A DNA stretch of 64,000 bases from NCBI GenBank assembly GCA_032207245.1, contig CM063509.1, forward strand, positions 9,892,085 to 9,956,084, in the 5' to 3' direction. A program made the translations under genes and the position numbers. The stretch comes from Pardosa pseudoannulata (Eukaryota; Arthropoda; Arachnida; Araneae; Lycosidae). Shown in pieces: positions 59,601 through 62,629 of this stretch. The notes beneath the pieces were generated by a model, which saw only the letters and a program-made list of their open reading frames with translations, made no database searches and was not told the DNA's origin. Numbering within the stretch: position 1 is the first letter of the stretch; the number at the start of each line of letters is the position of its first letter.

Positions 59601-61598
59601 TTAGTTAGCAACGTACTGTCTCCCGAAGAGCTCAATAGCATATTTCAGAGGTGCAACAATTCCTTCAAAAGCAAACTCCGAGATCATCTTGCAAGGCTAC
59701 AAGTCAATGCAGATGGTGGACCTCAACATGGGTAATTAACGTAGATTTTCATGTCACATTGAAACATTTTATCATTTAAATTATAAAATGTCTGCCTTTA
59801 ATTGCAAATGTGTTTTCAGCCTAGATTTTTTTAGTTTATGTGTTTAATAAATGAAATTGTAAGATTTTCAGAGTTAATATGTTGGCAGCTATAATTTAAT
59901 AGTTCAAAAAGTAAAAATTAAGAAAGTTATTTAATATAGTACCATAGGTATTAACAGAATAGCTGTGTAGTCTGTTATTAACGCCTTTAGAAATTAAAAT
60001 AACCAAGATATCTTTTTGACACTGTAGAACAAAATATTTGATCCTAGAGTAGTATCATAGCAAATCTGCTTCTCATTCAAAATTGTGTGGGATAGCTACA
60101 GGACCATTAACCAGCTGGCTATGGTCAATAAGGTAACCCTAGTCTGGGTTTCTGGGCACTGTGGTATTTTTGGTAATGAAGTTGCCCATAATCTCACTAA
60201 GTACGGCTCTGAGTTGCCCTTCATTAGGCCAGAACTGGTCCTTGGTCTTCCTCATAATGTAGTGAAAAGGATTGTTAAGGACCTCCTAATGGGGGAGACT
60301 TATAGGGCCTGGCTTGATTTTGATAATCAAAAGCAGGCCAAAGAGCTTAACCAGGATTATCCCTGGATGAGGGCTAATGAGCTAAGCTAAGGGTAACCAT
60401 TGGTCTGCTGACTGGCCACTGTTGCCTCAAGAGGCACCTTAACATTATTGGCATCACAGACAGCCCGGTATGTAGGGGGTGCCATATGGCAGACGAGAGT
60501 TCCTCACACATTTTGTGTGAATGCGACTACTACTGTGCCAAGAGATTTGTATTTCTTGGATATCATTTCATCGAGCCGTGGGAGCTGATCAACTTCCCGG
60601 TTAAATTGCTGCTTAGATTTATCTCAGCTGTTGGTCTGAGACCTAATTGTTAATATTTCTTAACTTTGTGCTGGGACTTTTTGTTCCAGTGAATGGGGGG
60701 GGGGGGGCTTTTCAGTACAATAGGCCTTGGGTCGCAGTGCTGGTGCCCTTATGGGCCGCCCCACCCTAAATCTAAATCATAGCAAATCCTGGTCAATTAC
60801 GCAAATCATTAAAAATGGTGTAAAATTTTTTTTTTCGAAGCAGATAGACACTCCTAAAAGTTAATAAAAGCAAATAGTGAATTTGTGCACTTTTTTTTTA
60901 CATTTTACCATGCATTTCATTGTAGGCATGTATTATTTTTATTCAGGAAGGTCATTTCATTTTTTGGGTTTCTCAAAAAGGCTCTAAGGTAATGGTGTTG
61001 TAAAAGGCTTCTTTCCTAATGTCCTAAGCCGAACGCTGGCCGATTGGTTAGGGTGCTGATCGTCGGTACCGGAGTTCGTGGGTTCGAATCCCACTATGGC
61101 ATGGATGTTCGTAGCCGTTCGGAATCGGCTTTAAGCAGTAGGTCCCGGTCTCATTAGCCCTCGCGTGCAAAACAGTAGACCGTAGCGCTCCAAACCAAAC
61201 CAAACCTAATGTCCTAAATGGGATTGGAATTAATATAACTTACCTTGCTTAAGAGCCTCCATGATCAGGATTCTTGTAATCTCCATAAAATATTGGAGTT
61301 GATTATATTGATTTCTCGTAATAAAAAGTGTTTCACCATTTAGTTATGTTTATTATGAATGAAATCGTCTTTAGGGGTTTTTCAAGAGCAGAGCACTGCA
61401 ACCAGATGTCTATTGTACCCAAACCCAAGAAAGTGTTTATTATGTATTTCAGTTTTTTTTTATGTTTGTGATGTGCAATGTTTTTTTTCTCTTCGTTGTA
61501 GGTTGGTCACCCAGGAACTCACTTTCTATACCCAAAATTTAAAGAAACTGAAAGTACAGTGTAATTTTAATTTCGACGATCTATGGCAGCCTAGATAG
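11440..61598 (+). CDS. VPS54: VPS54, GARP complex subunit (whole gene, 23 recognised coding exons)
   Basis: VPS54 is a subunit of the GARP tethering complex (VPS51-VPS52-VPS53-VPS54). GARP captures endosome-derived vesicles at the trans-Golgi network and works with its SNAREs. The exons join in phase as: 11440-11683, 14360-14667, 17687-17762, 20200-20234, 21964-22092, 22708-22850, 28114-28213, 29467-29636, 32338-32461, 35903-36010, 38103-38161, 41366-41462, 43367-43470, 46513-46639, 49919-50050, [one about 50-nt exon not found], 52550-52632, 52730-52826, 57159-57264, 57385-57472, 58191-58312, 59007-59087, 59529-59731, 61502-61598. They total 2,833 nt including the stop, so with the missing exon about 960 residues, against 977 for human as I recall. 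Hallmarks are PWSQLYG, SMRSEAFFHAMTSHD, ATVHQTQPTIQ, VLGAGALQLVGLKTITTKHL and VKAPVPS. The Ser-rich acidic loop of the vertebrate protein (after exon 13) is largely absent. Confidence 0.96.
13197..13480 (-). pseudogene. Merlin-like (IS1595/ISXO2-type) transposase fragment
   Basis: The minus-strand translation contains GAHTNTIEGL, then LFDSYLRESMWRK and FLNQIKCVYPP. This is the conserved C-terminal block of ISXO2-like (DDE, IS1595/Merlin) transposases, in which TNTIEG carries the catalytic Glu. The residues N-terminal to this block are not recognisable, and no terminal repeats were seen. It is a dead fragment in a VPS54 intron. Confidence 0.7.
14035..14206 (-). repeat. tRNA-derived SINE, family A, copy 3
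   Basis: This minus-strand copy has the GGTTTGGTTTGG tail at the left and the tRNA-like head at the right (GGGATTCGAACCCACGAAC). The flanks TGTTTTGTAAAGT (ending 14,034) and TATTTTGTAAAGT (ending 14,220) are an imperfect duplication of about 13 bp. Confidence 0.88.
14360..14667 (+). CDS. VPS54: VPS54 exon 2
   Basis: The acceptor follows a poly-T tract, and the exon ends at GTAAGT in phase 0. It encodes YKWTIYNCSQNLPAVLNDP and EYDLFTKTWGDSFID, matching the N-terminal conserved segment of VPS54 (human ...NLPAALNDPR...FFTKTWG...). Confidence 0.95.
14668..17686 (+). other. VPS54 intron 2
   Basis: This is A+T-rich sequence. The only feature I can define is an 87-bp inverted repeat at 17,221-17,307, and no transposon coding remnant was recognised. 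Confidence 0.6.
17221..17307. repeat. Foldback (hairpin) element, MITE-like
   Basis: The outer 18 bp of each arm are perfectly complementary (AAATTTCTTATCAAAATT at 17,221-17,238, complement at 17,290-17,307). The inner arms match with a few mismatches. The unit is bordered by TA on both sides, as expected for a small Tc1/mariner-type MITE. No other copy was noticed. Confidence 0.65.
17687..17762 (+). CDS. VPS54: VPS54 exon 3
   Basis: This 76-nt exon encodes GIKRNAKKSTKDDSEILPSS..., a variable linker. The donor is the less usual GTTTGT. The other nearby GT sites would give a stop on joining to exon 4, so GTTTGT is the only workable donor. Confidence 0.85.
17763..20199 (+). other. VPS54 intron 3
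   Basis: It contains a 1.1-kb hAT element at 18,300-19,391. The remainder is A+T-rich without recognisable content. Confidence 0.65.
18300..19391 (+). mobile_element. hAT DNA transposon remnant with perfect 8-bp target duplication
   Basis: The terminal inverted repeats are CAGAGTTGCAAAAAACCC (start) and GGGTTTTTTGCAACCCTG-like (end), with mirrored sub-terminal AAAACCCA/TGGGTTTT blocks. The 8-bp duplication ATTGCTGG lies at 18,292-18,299 and 19,392-19,399. Inside, 18,701-18,895 encodes QWWKLFE, then ALNKCPASCPSLERVFSTCG and WSKLRD, the hAT dimerisation domain. The catalytic core is missing, so this is a deleted, non-autonomous copy. Confidence 0.92.
20200..20234 (+). CDS. VPS54: VPS54 exon 4 (35-nt micro-exon)
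   Basis: The exon encodes (G)SKFADIEDIPK, aligning with the human ...LEQVPK segment before IFMKPDF. The phase is exact on both sides (phase 1 in, phase 0 out), with donor GTAAGG. Confidence 0.88.
20757..21394 (+). mobile_element. piggyBac-like transposon remnant
   Basis: The inverted terminal repeats begin CACTAGATTTACGGA on both strands. TTAA follows the right end (21,395-21,398), and the left flank is ATTA, a decayed TTAA. Near-terminal repeats AGCCAATTTGACTCA and GAGTCCAATTGGCTCA are also mirrored. At about 21,130-21,260 the plus-strand translation gives CKRDRYRNHCAKCNRNI, a stop, then DFICKKYF, matching the cysteine-rich C-terminal domain of piggyBac transposases. The rest of the gene is lost. 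Confidence 0.85.
21399..21630 (-). pseudogene. Tc1/mariner transposase C-terminal fragment
   Basis: The minus-strand translation includes WCPQSPDLNINELLWSYLENKV, the third catalytic block of Tc1-like transposases, with stops further on. The neighbouring piggyBac element at 20,757-21,394 appears to have inserted into this older element, because AACACCTGTGAAAAG at about 20,726 looks like its other end. Confidence 0.7.
21964..22092 (+). CDS. VPS54: VPS54 exon 5
   Basis: The exon encodes IFLQPDFNLENPETFDAVIP, then WSQLYGQASDGPP and KLLQEK, closely matching the human IFMKPDF...VLPWS...KLLQEK segment. It is 43 codons long, phase 0 at both ends. Confidence 0.96.
22093..22707 (+). other. VPS54 intron 5
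   Basis: This is A+T-rich intronic sequence without recognisable content. Confidence 0.5.
22708..22850 (+). CDS. VPS54: VPS54 exon 6
   Basis: The exon encodes MSHYLDIAEVHIARQISMRS and EAFFHAMTSHDALMEQLTDV, the most conserved helix pair of the VPS54 N-terminal region. It ends in phase 2 at GTAAGA. Confidence 0.97.
22955..24056 (+). mobile_element. Family-R non-autonomous DNA transposon, copy 1
   Basis: It starts CAGGGTTCCCACAGTC and ends GTGGGAACCCT, giving inverted termini. Sub-terminal TCCTTAA repeats occur at both ends. A (TA)n tract sits at 23,679-23,701 next to ATAATCAGCTAGTA. No transposase was seen. Three other full-length copies lie in this gene. The termini look hAT-like, but I could not read a clean 8-bp target duplication here. 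Confidence 0.8.
24226..24543 (+). mobile_element. Family-R element, 3' half fragment
   Basis: This repeats the right half of family R (AGAAAGTACTGTTTATAAT, then GGGCATTTATTGAACATG and GTTAACCCTGTA) about 170 bp after copy 1. It is a second, truncated insertion or a local duplication. Confidence 0.75.
25159..25816 (-). pseudogene. 5'-truncated RTE-clade LINE, RT C-terminus, with 12-bp target duplication
   Basis: The minus-strand frame reads FTYLGFVVECQNDISPEIRK, then TKILLYKTLIRPVLTYASET and FERRVLRTIFGGV. After an in-frame stop at 25,385-25,383 it continues RPRGRPKRRWIDCLESDF to KAKAHNGL. This is the end of an RTE-type ORF. AATGAAATCATT flanks both sides (25,147-25,158 and 25,817-25,828), and the 3' end carries a short ATG/ATC repeat, typical of RTE. 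The copy is dead. Confidence 0.9.
26440..26700 (-). mobile_element. Jockey-like LINE 3' UTR copy
   Basis: On the minus strand this matches the 3' part of the LINE at 4722-5750 (TTATGAACTCACGAATC, then GCTCGTTGTCA and CTCTGGATT...GGGCTTGGCCC). The coding part is absent. A (TA)n tract follows at 26,703-26,737. Confidence 0.75.
26703..26737. repeat. (TA)n microsatellite
   Basis: About 17 TA units abut the LINE tail. Confidence 0.95.
27140..27498 (-). mobile_element. Solo LTR in a (TA)n tract
   Basis: The termini are TGTAATAAGG and ATATTACA (TG...CA), and TA/TG repeats lie directly on both sides. On the minus strand AATAAATGAAG could be its polyadenylation signal, so the minus orientation is preferred. 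The target duplication cannot be read inside the microsatellite. Confidence 0.6.
28114..28213 (+). CDS. VPS54: VPS54 exon 7
   Basis: The exon encodes (R)DRIHVIEAVLVTGPMKIMGL and KRRQKNLYEIYKK, continuing the N-terminal helical region. It is phase 2 in and phase 0 out, with donor GTAAAA. Confidence 0.93.
28214..29466 (+). other. VPS54 intron 7
   Basis: It holds a family-A SINE at 28,976-29,154. The remainder is A+T-rich. Confidence 0.6.
28976..29154 (+). repeat. tRNA-derived SINE, family A, copy 4
   Basis: The head has diverged (GGTTTGAATCC in the B-box) but the family body and CCAAACCAAA tail are clear. A perfect 14-bp duplication, TTTAATACTATATG, lies at 28,962-28,975 and 29,155-29,168. 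Confidence 0.92.
29467..29636 (+). CDS. VPS54: VPS54 exon 8
   Basis: The exon encodes LNLIATVHQTQPTIQKLL and FDFVGALDMIYTTQEVLAQE, then SGIHSFR, nearly identical in pattern to human LMATVHQTQPT...FVGALDLI.TTQEVLQQELQGIHSFR. It ends in phase 2. Confidence 0.97.
29764..30248 (+). mobile_element. hAT (ZBED-type) transposon remnant
   Basis: The terminal repeats are CAGGGATGGGCCAACTCC and GTTTGTCCATCCCTG. The flanks CTCTAGAC and ACCTAGAC are a decayed 8-bp duplication. At about 29,960-30,092 the translation reads CEQVFSTLNFRKNNFRSRLT and KEHLASFLKIS, the hAT C-terminal dimerisation motif. It is internally deleted. Confidence 0.87.
31455..31875 (-). mobile_element. Solo LTR adjoining TG/TA repeats
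   Basis: The 421-bp unit begins TGTAATGAGACGG and ends TTCCTTACA. The minus strand carries AATAAAGGTC near its 3' end, a likely polyadenylation signal. TG repeats precede it and TATATATA follows. It resembles the LTR at 27,140-27,498 in its termini and setting. Confidence 0.6.
32338..32461 (+). CDS. VPS54: VPS54 exon 9
   Basis: The exon encodes HLGSQLAEMEKVIGKMMENE and FLRYITSDLNRPDTE, matching human LEKLIDKMM.AEF..Y..SDLNRP. It is phase 2 in and phase 0 out. Confidence 0.97.
32885..33163 (+). repeat. tRNA-derived SINE, family B, copy 1
   Basis: The head is nearly a complete tRNA shape: acceptor-like AGCCCAG pairs with CTGGGC, there is a D-arm-like GGGATAGTGC, and the B-box is GGTTCGATCCC. 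A family-specific body follows (CACTGGGGGTTCTGC, GGCCCTGGCCCC). The flanks AATACTTCTAAAG and AATATTTCTAAAG are a 13-bp duplication with one difference. A truncated minus-strand copy lies at 62,414-62,616. Confidence 0.88.
33708..33719. promoter_or_regulatory. CTCF-like core motif
   Basis: GCCATCTGGTGG matches the reverse of the common CTCF core CCASYAGRKGGC at every position. It lies in a VPS54 intron, outside the recognised repeats. Occupancy is unknown. Confidence 0.35.
34102..35004 (-). mobile_element. pogo-like DNA transposon, internally deleted
   Basis: The 21-bp terminal repeats are perfect (start CCATAATTTTGCACGTATAG) and bordered by TA on both sides. On the minus strand at about 34,560-34,290 the translation includes GKIQWPALEDDLCSWVLE, a stop, then KNVGRSFSSVKIRL, the HTH/CENP-B type DNA-binding segment of pogo-like transposases. 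The DDE core is missing. A third, imperfect terminal-repeat copy (CAGACTATACATGC) lies at about 34,193-34,214. Confidence 0.8.
35903..36010 (+). CDS. VPS54: VPS54 exon 10
   Basis: The exon encodes DRLIAIVSGMLRQSHFNF and FKEECFTTIKAIIKQ, matching human ERLISLVFGLLKQRKLNFLEIY...AKNIIKQ. It is 36 codons long, phase 0 at both ends. Confidence 0.97.
36086..36660. mobile_element. piggyBac-like MITE
   Basis: The left end is CCCTAGATAGATAACC and the right end is GGTTATCTATTTAAGG. TTAA lies on both sides (36,082-36,085 and 36,661-36,664), as expected for piggyBac. Sub-terminal ACGTCGA repeats are mirrored. A 61-codon minus-strand open stretch inside is not recognisable as transposase. Confidence 0.85.
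36668..37492. mobile_element. pogo/Tigger-like MITE with duplicated right end
   Basis: The left terminus is CAGTAAAACCCATTTAAG and the right is CTTAAGTGGGTTTCACTG, with TA on each side. The motif TTAAGAAGTTT recurs several times near both ends. A second right-end-like sequence lies inside at about 37,290-37,318, so the copy is composite. No transposase was seen. Confidence 0.82.
38103..38161 (+). CDS. VPS54: VPS54 exon 11
   Basis: The exon encodes TVIEVISKADDFDIESNTG(N). Both GCAAGT and GTAATG could serve as donor. Only GTAATG (phase 2) joins to exon 12 to give NLSEQMRSLNF, so it is chosen. Confidence 0.92.
38284..39368 (-). mobile_element. piggyBac-like element with TTAA duplication
   Basis: The ends are CCCTTTCGCGACGGG and GGCACGAAAGGG, with TTAA on both sides (38,280-38,283 and 39,369-39,372). 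Sub-terminal GC-rich repeats are mirrored. On the minus strand near 38,690-38,780 the translation is acidic (SNDEEDISDKDDNDTSFFHI), like the N-terminal part of piggyBac transposases. The core is absent, so it is non-autonomous. Confidence 0.85.
39952..40361 (+). mobile_element. Solo LTR, family L1 (copy 2)
   Basis: This copy aligns throughout with 8521-8929: GTGGCAGCTAG start, GGAATTTATTCCCCTGAAAA, GCGAGGGGTCTTTCAAGAAG and GCAACGTTACA end. AATAAAGCC near the 3' end is a polyadenylation signal. The flanks ACCCT and ACCCC are a near-perfect 5-bp duplication. Confidence 0.85.
41366..41462 (+). CDS. VPS54: VPS54 exon 12
   Basis: The exon encodes LSEQMRSLNFQRWVDLLQLI and MKNLHFLLQRIQ, matching human LADQMRMLNFPQWFDLLKDIF..F..FLQRVK. 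It is phase 2 in and phase 0 out. Confidence 0.96.
41463..43366 (+). other. VPS54 intron 12
   Basis: It is dominated by a family-R transposon. The rest is A+T-rich and unremarkable. Confidence 0.6.
41802..42674 (+). mobile_element. Family-R non-autonomous DNA transposon, copy 2
   Basis: The left end is GGGGTTCCCACAGTCC and the right end is CAGGAACCCTG. It carries the same internal landmarks as copy 1 (CAGCTGCCCTTTCCTAATAGC) and a (TA)n tract at about 42,250-42,287 in the same position. Confidence 0.8.
43367..43470 (+). CDS. VPS54: VPS54 exon 13
   Basis: The exon encodes VLHQVMDDTLEIAAGHISNI and TSEENVHRCHPLHLM. It is phase 0 in and phase 2 out (GTGAGT). This region is variable. The vertebrate Ser-rich loop that follows here is not represented. 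Confidence 0.88.
44119..44293 (+). repeat. tRNA-derived SINE, family A, copy 5 (inside a LINE)
   Basis: The head is GCTGGCCGATTGGTTAGGG with B-box GGGTTTGAATCCC, then the family body and (CCAAA)n tail. A perfect 14-bp duplication, CTGATAGTCAGTCC, lies at 44,105-44,118 and 44,294-44,307. It falls within the RNase H codons of the host LINE, so the SINE is younger than that LINE copy. Confidence 0.93.
44902..45351 (+). mobile_element. Solo LTR nested in the LINE 3' UTR
   Basis: The 450-bp LTR starts TGTTAGAAGTTGC and ends ACCAGTAACA. A perfect 5-bp duplication, ATTTC, lies at 44,897-44,901 and 45,352-45,356. TATATAAGAGG at about 45,146 and AAATAAATC at about 45,237 fit a promoter and a polyadenylation signal. 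Comparison with the uninterrupted LINE copy at 60,066 confirms the insertion site. Confidence 0.9.
45948..46126 (-). repeat. tRNA-derived SINE, family A, copy 6
   Basis: This is a minus-strand copy with its tail at the left and head at the right (GGGATTCGAACCCACGAAC). A perfect 14-bp duplication, TTCCCTTATGATGA, lies at 45,934-45,947 and 46,127-46,140. Confidence 0.92.
46513..46639 (+). CDS. VPS54: VPS54 exon 14
   Basis: The exon encodes ENEIMILEDDYLKVKPNLKE and CDHAHDCCAKILSAKAK, corresponding to human ...LLYSASDICHDRAVKFLMSRAKDG. It is phase 2 in and phase 0 out, with donor GTTTGT. Confidence 0.93.
47013..47712. mobile_element. hAT-like MITE, family H, copy 1
   Basis: The termini are AGGCTTGCAA and TTGCAAGCCT. 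GAATTTTC is duplicated on both sides (47,005-47,012 and 47,713-47,720). Sub-terminal TCACTTTT/TCTCACCTTT motifs occur at both ends. It has no coding capacity and aligns with 53,023-53,714. Confidence 0.88.
47943..48482. mobile_element. Tc1/mariner-type MITE nested in SINE C
   Basis: The inverted ends CTTATGTATTGTCCCATCGA and its mirror differ at one position and are flanked by TA on both sides. The 540-bp interior has no transposase. Removing it restores continuity of the SINE body around a single TA. Confidence 0.82.
48571..49439 (+). mobile_element. Family-R non-autonomous DNA transposon, copy 3 (inside SINE C)
   Basis: The left end is CAGGTTTCCCAAAGTCC and the right end is GCGGGAACCCTG. 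It shares the family-R landmarks and has the longest internal (TA)n tract (about 49,020-49,105). TTCTA occurs next to both ends, possibly part of the target duplication. Confidence 0.82.
49020..49105. repeat. Long (TA)n microsatellite
   Basis: About 43 nearly perfect TA units form the expanded core of family-R copy 3. Confidence 0.95.
49919..50050 (+). CDS. VPS54: VPS54 exon 15
   Basis: The exon encodes DGSLDKLIMSEFLILANSIE and SGKQSTALRLALQNQ, matching human DGFLEKLNSMEFITLSRLMETF...GRKSTSLLGALQSQ. It is 44 codons long, phase 0 at both ends. Confidence 0.96.
50051..52549 (+). other. VPS54 intron 15, expected to hide one short exon
   Basis: Exon 15 ends in phase 0, but the next recognised exon needs a preceding phase 2. 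An exon of about 50 nt encoding the conserved FVNRFHEERK-like segment should lie here. I searched all frames by eye and found no match. The interval holds a hAT remnant at 50,738-51,478. Similar blocks at about 52,170-52,290 and 52,400-52,490 suggest a degenerate local repeat. Confidence 0.6.
50738..51478 (+). mobile_element. hAT (ZBED-type) transposon remnant
   Basis: The terminal repeats are CAGAGGTGAGCAAAAGCC and TATTTGCCCACCCCTG. The flanks TTCTAAAG and TTCAAAAG are an 8-bp duplication with one mismatch. At about 50,952-51,050 the translation TDENLHSVLRIATRD, a stop, then DPNFEEIL resembles the hAT C-terminus. It is a deleted copy. Confidence 0.85.
52550..52632 (+). CDS. VPS54: VPS54 exon 16 (recognised order)
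   Basis: The exon encodes LILENEQWKQADVPMEFQ and ELVNNIISS, nearly matching human LLLDNERWKQADVPAEFQDLVDSL, and opens the C-terminal Vps54 domain. It ends in phase 1 at GTATAT. Confidence 0.97.
52730..52826 (+). CDS. VPS54: VPS54 exon 17
   Basis: The exon encodes (G)CITSIKNHPIEKVRKDPQPY and LVVNGENFAVCG, matching human LIVEGQQYAVVG. It is phase 1 in and phase 2 out (GTAAGC). The preceding intron is only 97 nt, the shortest in the gene. Confidence 0.95.
53023..53714. mobile_element. hAT-like MITE, family H, copy 2
   Basis: The termini are CAGGCTTGCAAC and GTTGCAAGCCTG. A perfect 8-bp duplication, TGTGGCAA, lies at 53,015-53,022 and 53,715-53,722. The whole length aligns with 47,013-47,712, so the family moved recently enough to remain similar. 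Confidence 0.92.
55858..56988 (+). mobile_element. Family-R non-autonomous DNA transposon, copy 4
   Basis: The left end is CAGGGTTCCTACAATCC and the right end is GTGAGAACCGTG. The internal segment shares with copy 1 a stretch (AAAACTGATTCTAAGAATG) that copies 2 and 3 lack. A (CA)n(TA)n tract lies at 56,582-56,637. Confidence 0.8.
57159..57264 (+). CDS. VPS54: VPS54 exon 18
   Basis: The exon encodes TALMLLKMIIEYCQCAEELT and LALDLANRLVDLLK, matching human TVLLLIRIILEYCQCVDNIP...LTRLSDLLK. It is phase 2 in and phase 0 out. Confidence 0.97.
57385..57472 (+). CDS. VPS54: VPS54 exon 19
   Basis: The exon encodes AFNSRTCQLVLGAGALQLVG and LKTITTKHL, the most conserved block of the C-terminal domain. 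It is phase 0 in and phase 1 out. Confidence 0.98.
57473..58190 (+). other. VPS54 intron 19
   Basis: No recognisable feature was seen beyond the splice sites. Confidence 0.5.
58191..58312 (+). CDS. VPS54: VPS54 exon 20
   Basis: The exon encodes (A)LTSRCLHLIVYFIPYVKNHF and IPVKQHMLDKHFDQVSK, matching human LSSRCLQLIVHYIPVIRAHF...LRHFDHITK. It is phase 1 in and phase 0 out. Confidence 0.97.
58313..59006 (+). other. VPS54 intron 20
   Basis: It is mostly a piggyBac-like MITE (58,368-58,850). The palindrome TTATTTAATAAATAA lies at about 58,937-58,951 with flanking AACACAGGAAT-type repeats. Confidence 0.55.
58368..58850. mobile_element. piggyBac-like MITE with TTAA duplication
   Basis: The ends are CCATCTGATTGCTC and GAGCAGTCAGAGGG, with TTAA at 58,364-58,367 and 58,851-58,854. 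A sub-terminal GCTCATCCC(A/G)CAA motif is repeated twice at the left. No coding sequence was seen. Confidence 0.8.
59007..59087 (+). CDS. VPS54: VPS54 exon 21
   Basis: The exon encodes IYMEHIREISHKLESIICDM and FEVQLKK, corresponding to human YHDHIAKISAKLVAIMDSLFDKLLSK. It is 27 codons long, phase 0 at both ends. Confidence 0.94.
59088..59528 (+). other. VPS54 intron 21
   Basis: It is A+T-rich. TTAACCTTTTCGTGGGCC at 59,268 resembles a piggyBac left end, but no partner end was found. Confidence 0.4.
59529..59731 (+). CDS. VPS54: VPS54 exon 22
   Basis: The exon encodes WEVKAPVPSSSFTAISKQLI, then KLHELVSNVLSPEELNSIFQ and ADGGPQHG, matching human YEVKAPVPS...I.KQM.KMHE...LLPEEQ...INDGGPQNG. It is phase 0 in and phase 2 out. 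Confidence 0.97.
60066..60775 (+). pseudogene. Non-LTR retrotransposon 3' end, second copy of the RNase H LINE
   Basis: The frame reads VTLVWVSGHCGIFGNEVAHN and LTKYGSELPFIRPELVLG. After a frameshift and stop near 60,380 it resumes LLTGHCCLKRHLNIIGITD and SSHILCECDYYCAKR. The 3' UTR ends ...CCACCCTAAATCTA. ATCATAGCAAATC flanks both sides (from about 60,053 and 60,777), marking a 5'-truncated target-primed insertion. It matches the copy at 44,074-45,507 but lacks the nested LTR and SINE. Confidence 0.9.
61028..61204 (+). repeat. tRNA-derived SINE, family A, copy 7
   Basis: This is a near-consensus head and body. A perfect 13-bp duplication, CCTAATGTCCTAA, lies at 61,015-61,027 and 61,205-61,217. 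It is closest to copy 5 (shared GCTGGCCGATTGG and GCAAAACAGTAGACC), indicating a subfamily. Confidence 0.93.
61502..61598 (+). CDS. VPS54: VPS54 exon 23 (last coding exon)
   Basis: The exon encodes GLVTQELTFYTQNLKKLKVQ and FNFDDLWQPR, then TAG, matching human GLVTADVAFYTGNLQALKGL...EIWEQKR. The position of human Leu967, changed in the wobbler mouse, aligns with Phe here, so a large hydrophobic residue is kept (alignment by eye from memory). Confidence 0.97.
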
Positions 61599-61810
61599 TA
61601 AAAAATATTATTTATTTTACAAATTTATAATGCTATTTAAAGTTGATTGTAAATTGATAGAATATATTTTTCACCGAATCATTTTGAAAATAAATAAATT
61701 TGTTGTTTTATGTTTTGATATCTTTAAACAGCATCTTTCCTTATTTATTTGGCATCAGTTACTGACAGGAGAAAAATTCTTACTGGTGTACAATAAAATT
61801 TATTTGTCCG
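61599..61810 (+). terminator. VPS54 3' UTR with polyadenylation signals
   Basis: AATAAA occurs at 61,689-61,694 and 61,792-61,797, each in A+T-rich sequence downstream of the stop codon. Either could define the transcript end. Which is used cannot be told from sequence. Confidence 0.65.
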
Positions 61811-62413
61811 AGATAGCTTATTAACATCTCTTATCAGAAGCTTATTTCTCCAATATCAATAATTGTTACAAAATGTAATTCATTAGACATGTTAAATTTA
61901 AATAATCTTATATTACAGTATACTAACTATATTAAAATTAGAAATATTAATAAAACTTAAAATTATATTTTAAAATATTTTATTACTTCTAACATACTTT
62001 TAAAATTTAATACAAGTCTAATTACTCAGCAAATGTTGTTTAAAGTGGAAATAAAAGACGTACTTTATAGAATGTGTTTATTACAGCACGGAAAACTATA
62101 AAAACAAATGAATCATTTATACAAAAACATTTTAAATGCTTCATGGAAATGAATAAGACACATACTATGTACATCAAAACTGCTCTGAACATTTCTCAGA
62201 AATAGGCTGCTAGCTGATGAATTTCGAGTAAGTCTTCTATTATCTGAAAAATAAAAAACAATCAATTTGAGCAAAAATATATTATGTAACTTTGATATAA
62301 CCTATGGAAAAAGTGTCTGAAAATTTGTATTCAAAACTACACACTTACTTAACATATTGATTTGTTTATATGTGCTATTAAAAAACTAAAGCAGATATTT
62401 TTAATAATACTTC
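61811..62413. other. Downstream intergenic A+T-rich sequence
   Basis: No gene or repeat was recognised. Confidence 0.4.
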
Positions 62414-62616
62414 ACTCTAAAAAAAAAAACTTGGCACAACAGTCCCAGGGCCTACAGTGCCAATCTCCGCTTCTGAGACCAAGGACCCTGGGGTGCAAAG
62501 CATTTGTTCAGGTTAGGTGGTCAACCTTAAGTGGAACCCCCAGTGTTGAGTTCTCAAGCATGCTTGGTCCTCAGTTTGTCTACCCACTGAAAGGATGAAA
62601 GGCTGAGTTCAGGGAT
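62414..62616 (-). repeat. tRNA-derived SINE, family B, copy 2 (5'-truncated)
   Basis: The minus strand matches the body of the copy at 32,885-33,163 (TTTCATCC...CAGTGGGTAGA, CACTGGGGGTTCC, GGCCCTGGGACTGTTGTGC) and ends in a poly-A tail (plus-strand A-run 62,420-62,429). The tRNA-like head is missing. ATAATACTTC flanks both sides. Confidence 0.85.
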
Positions 62617-62629
62617 ATAATACTTCCCA

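Larger units (their letters stand above)
59732..61501 (+). other. VPS54 intron 22
   Basis: It contains a 5'-truncated LINE with a 13-bp duplication and a SINE with its own 13-bp duplication, as listed separately. Confidence 0.65.
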
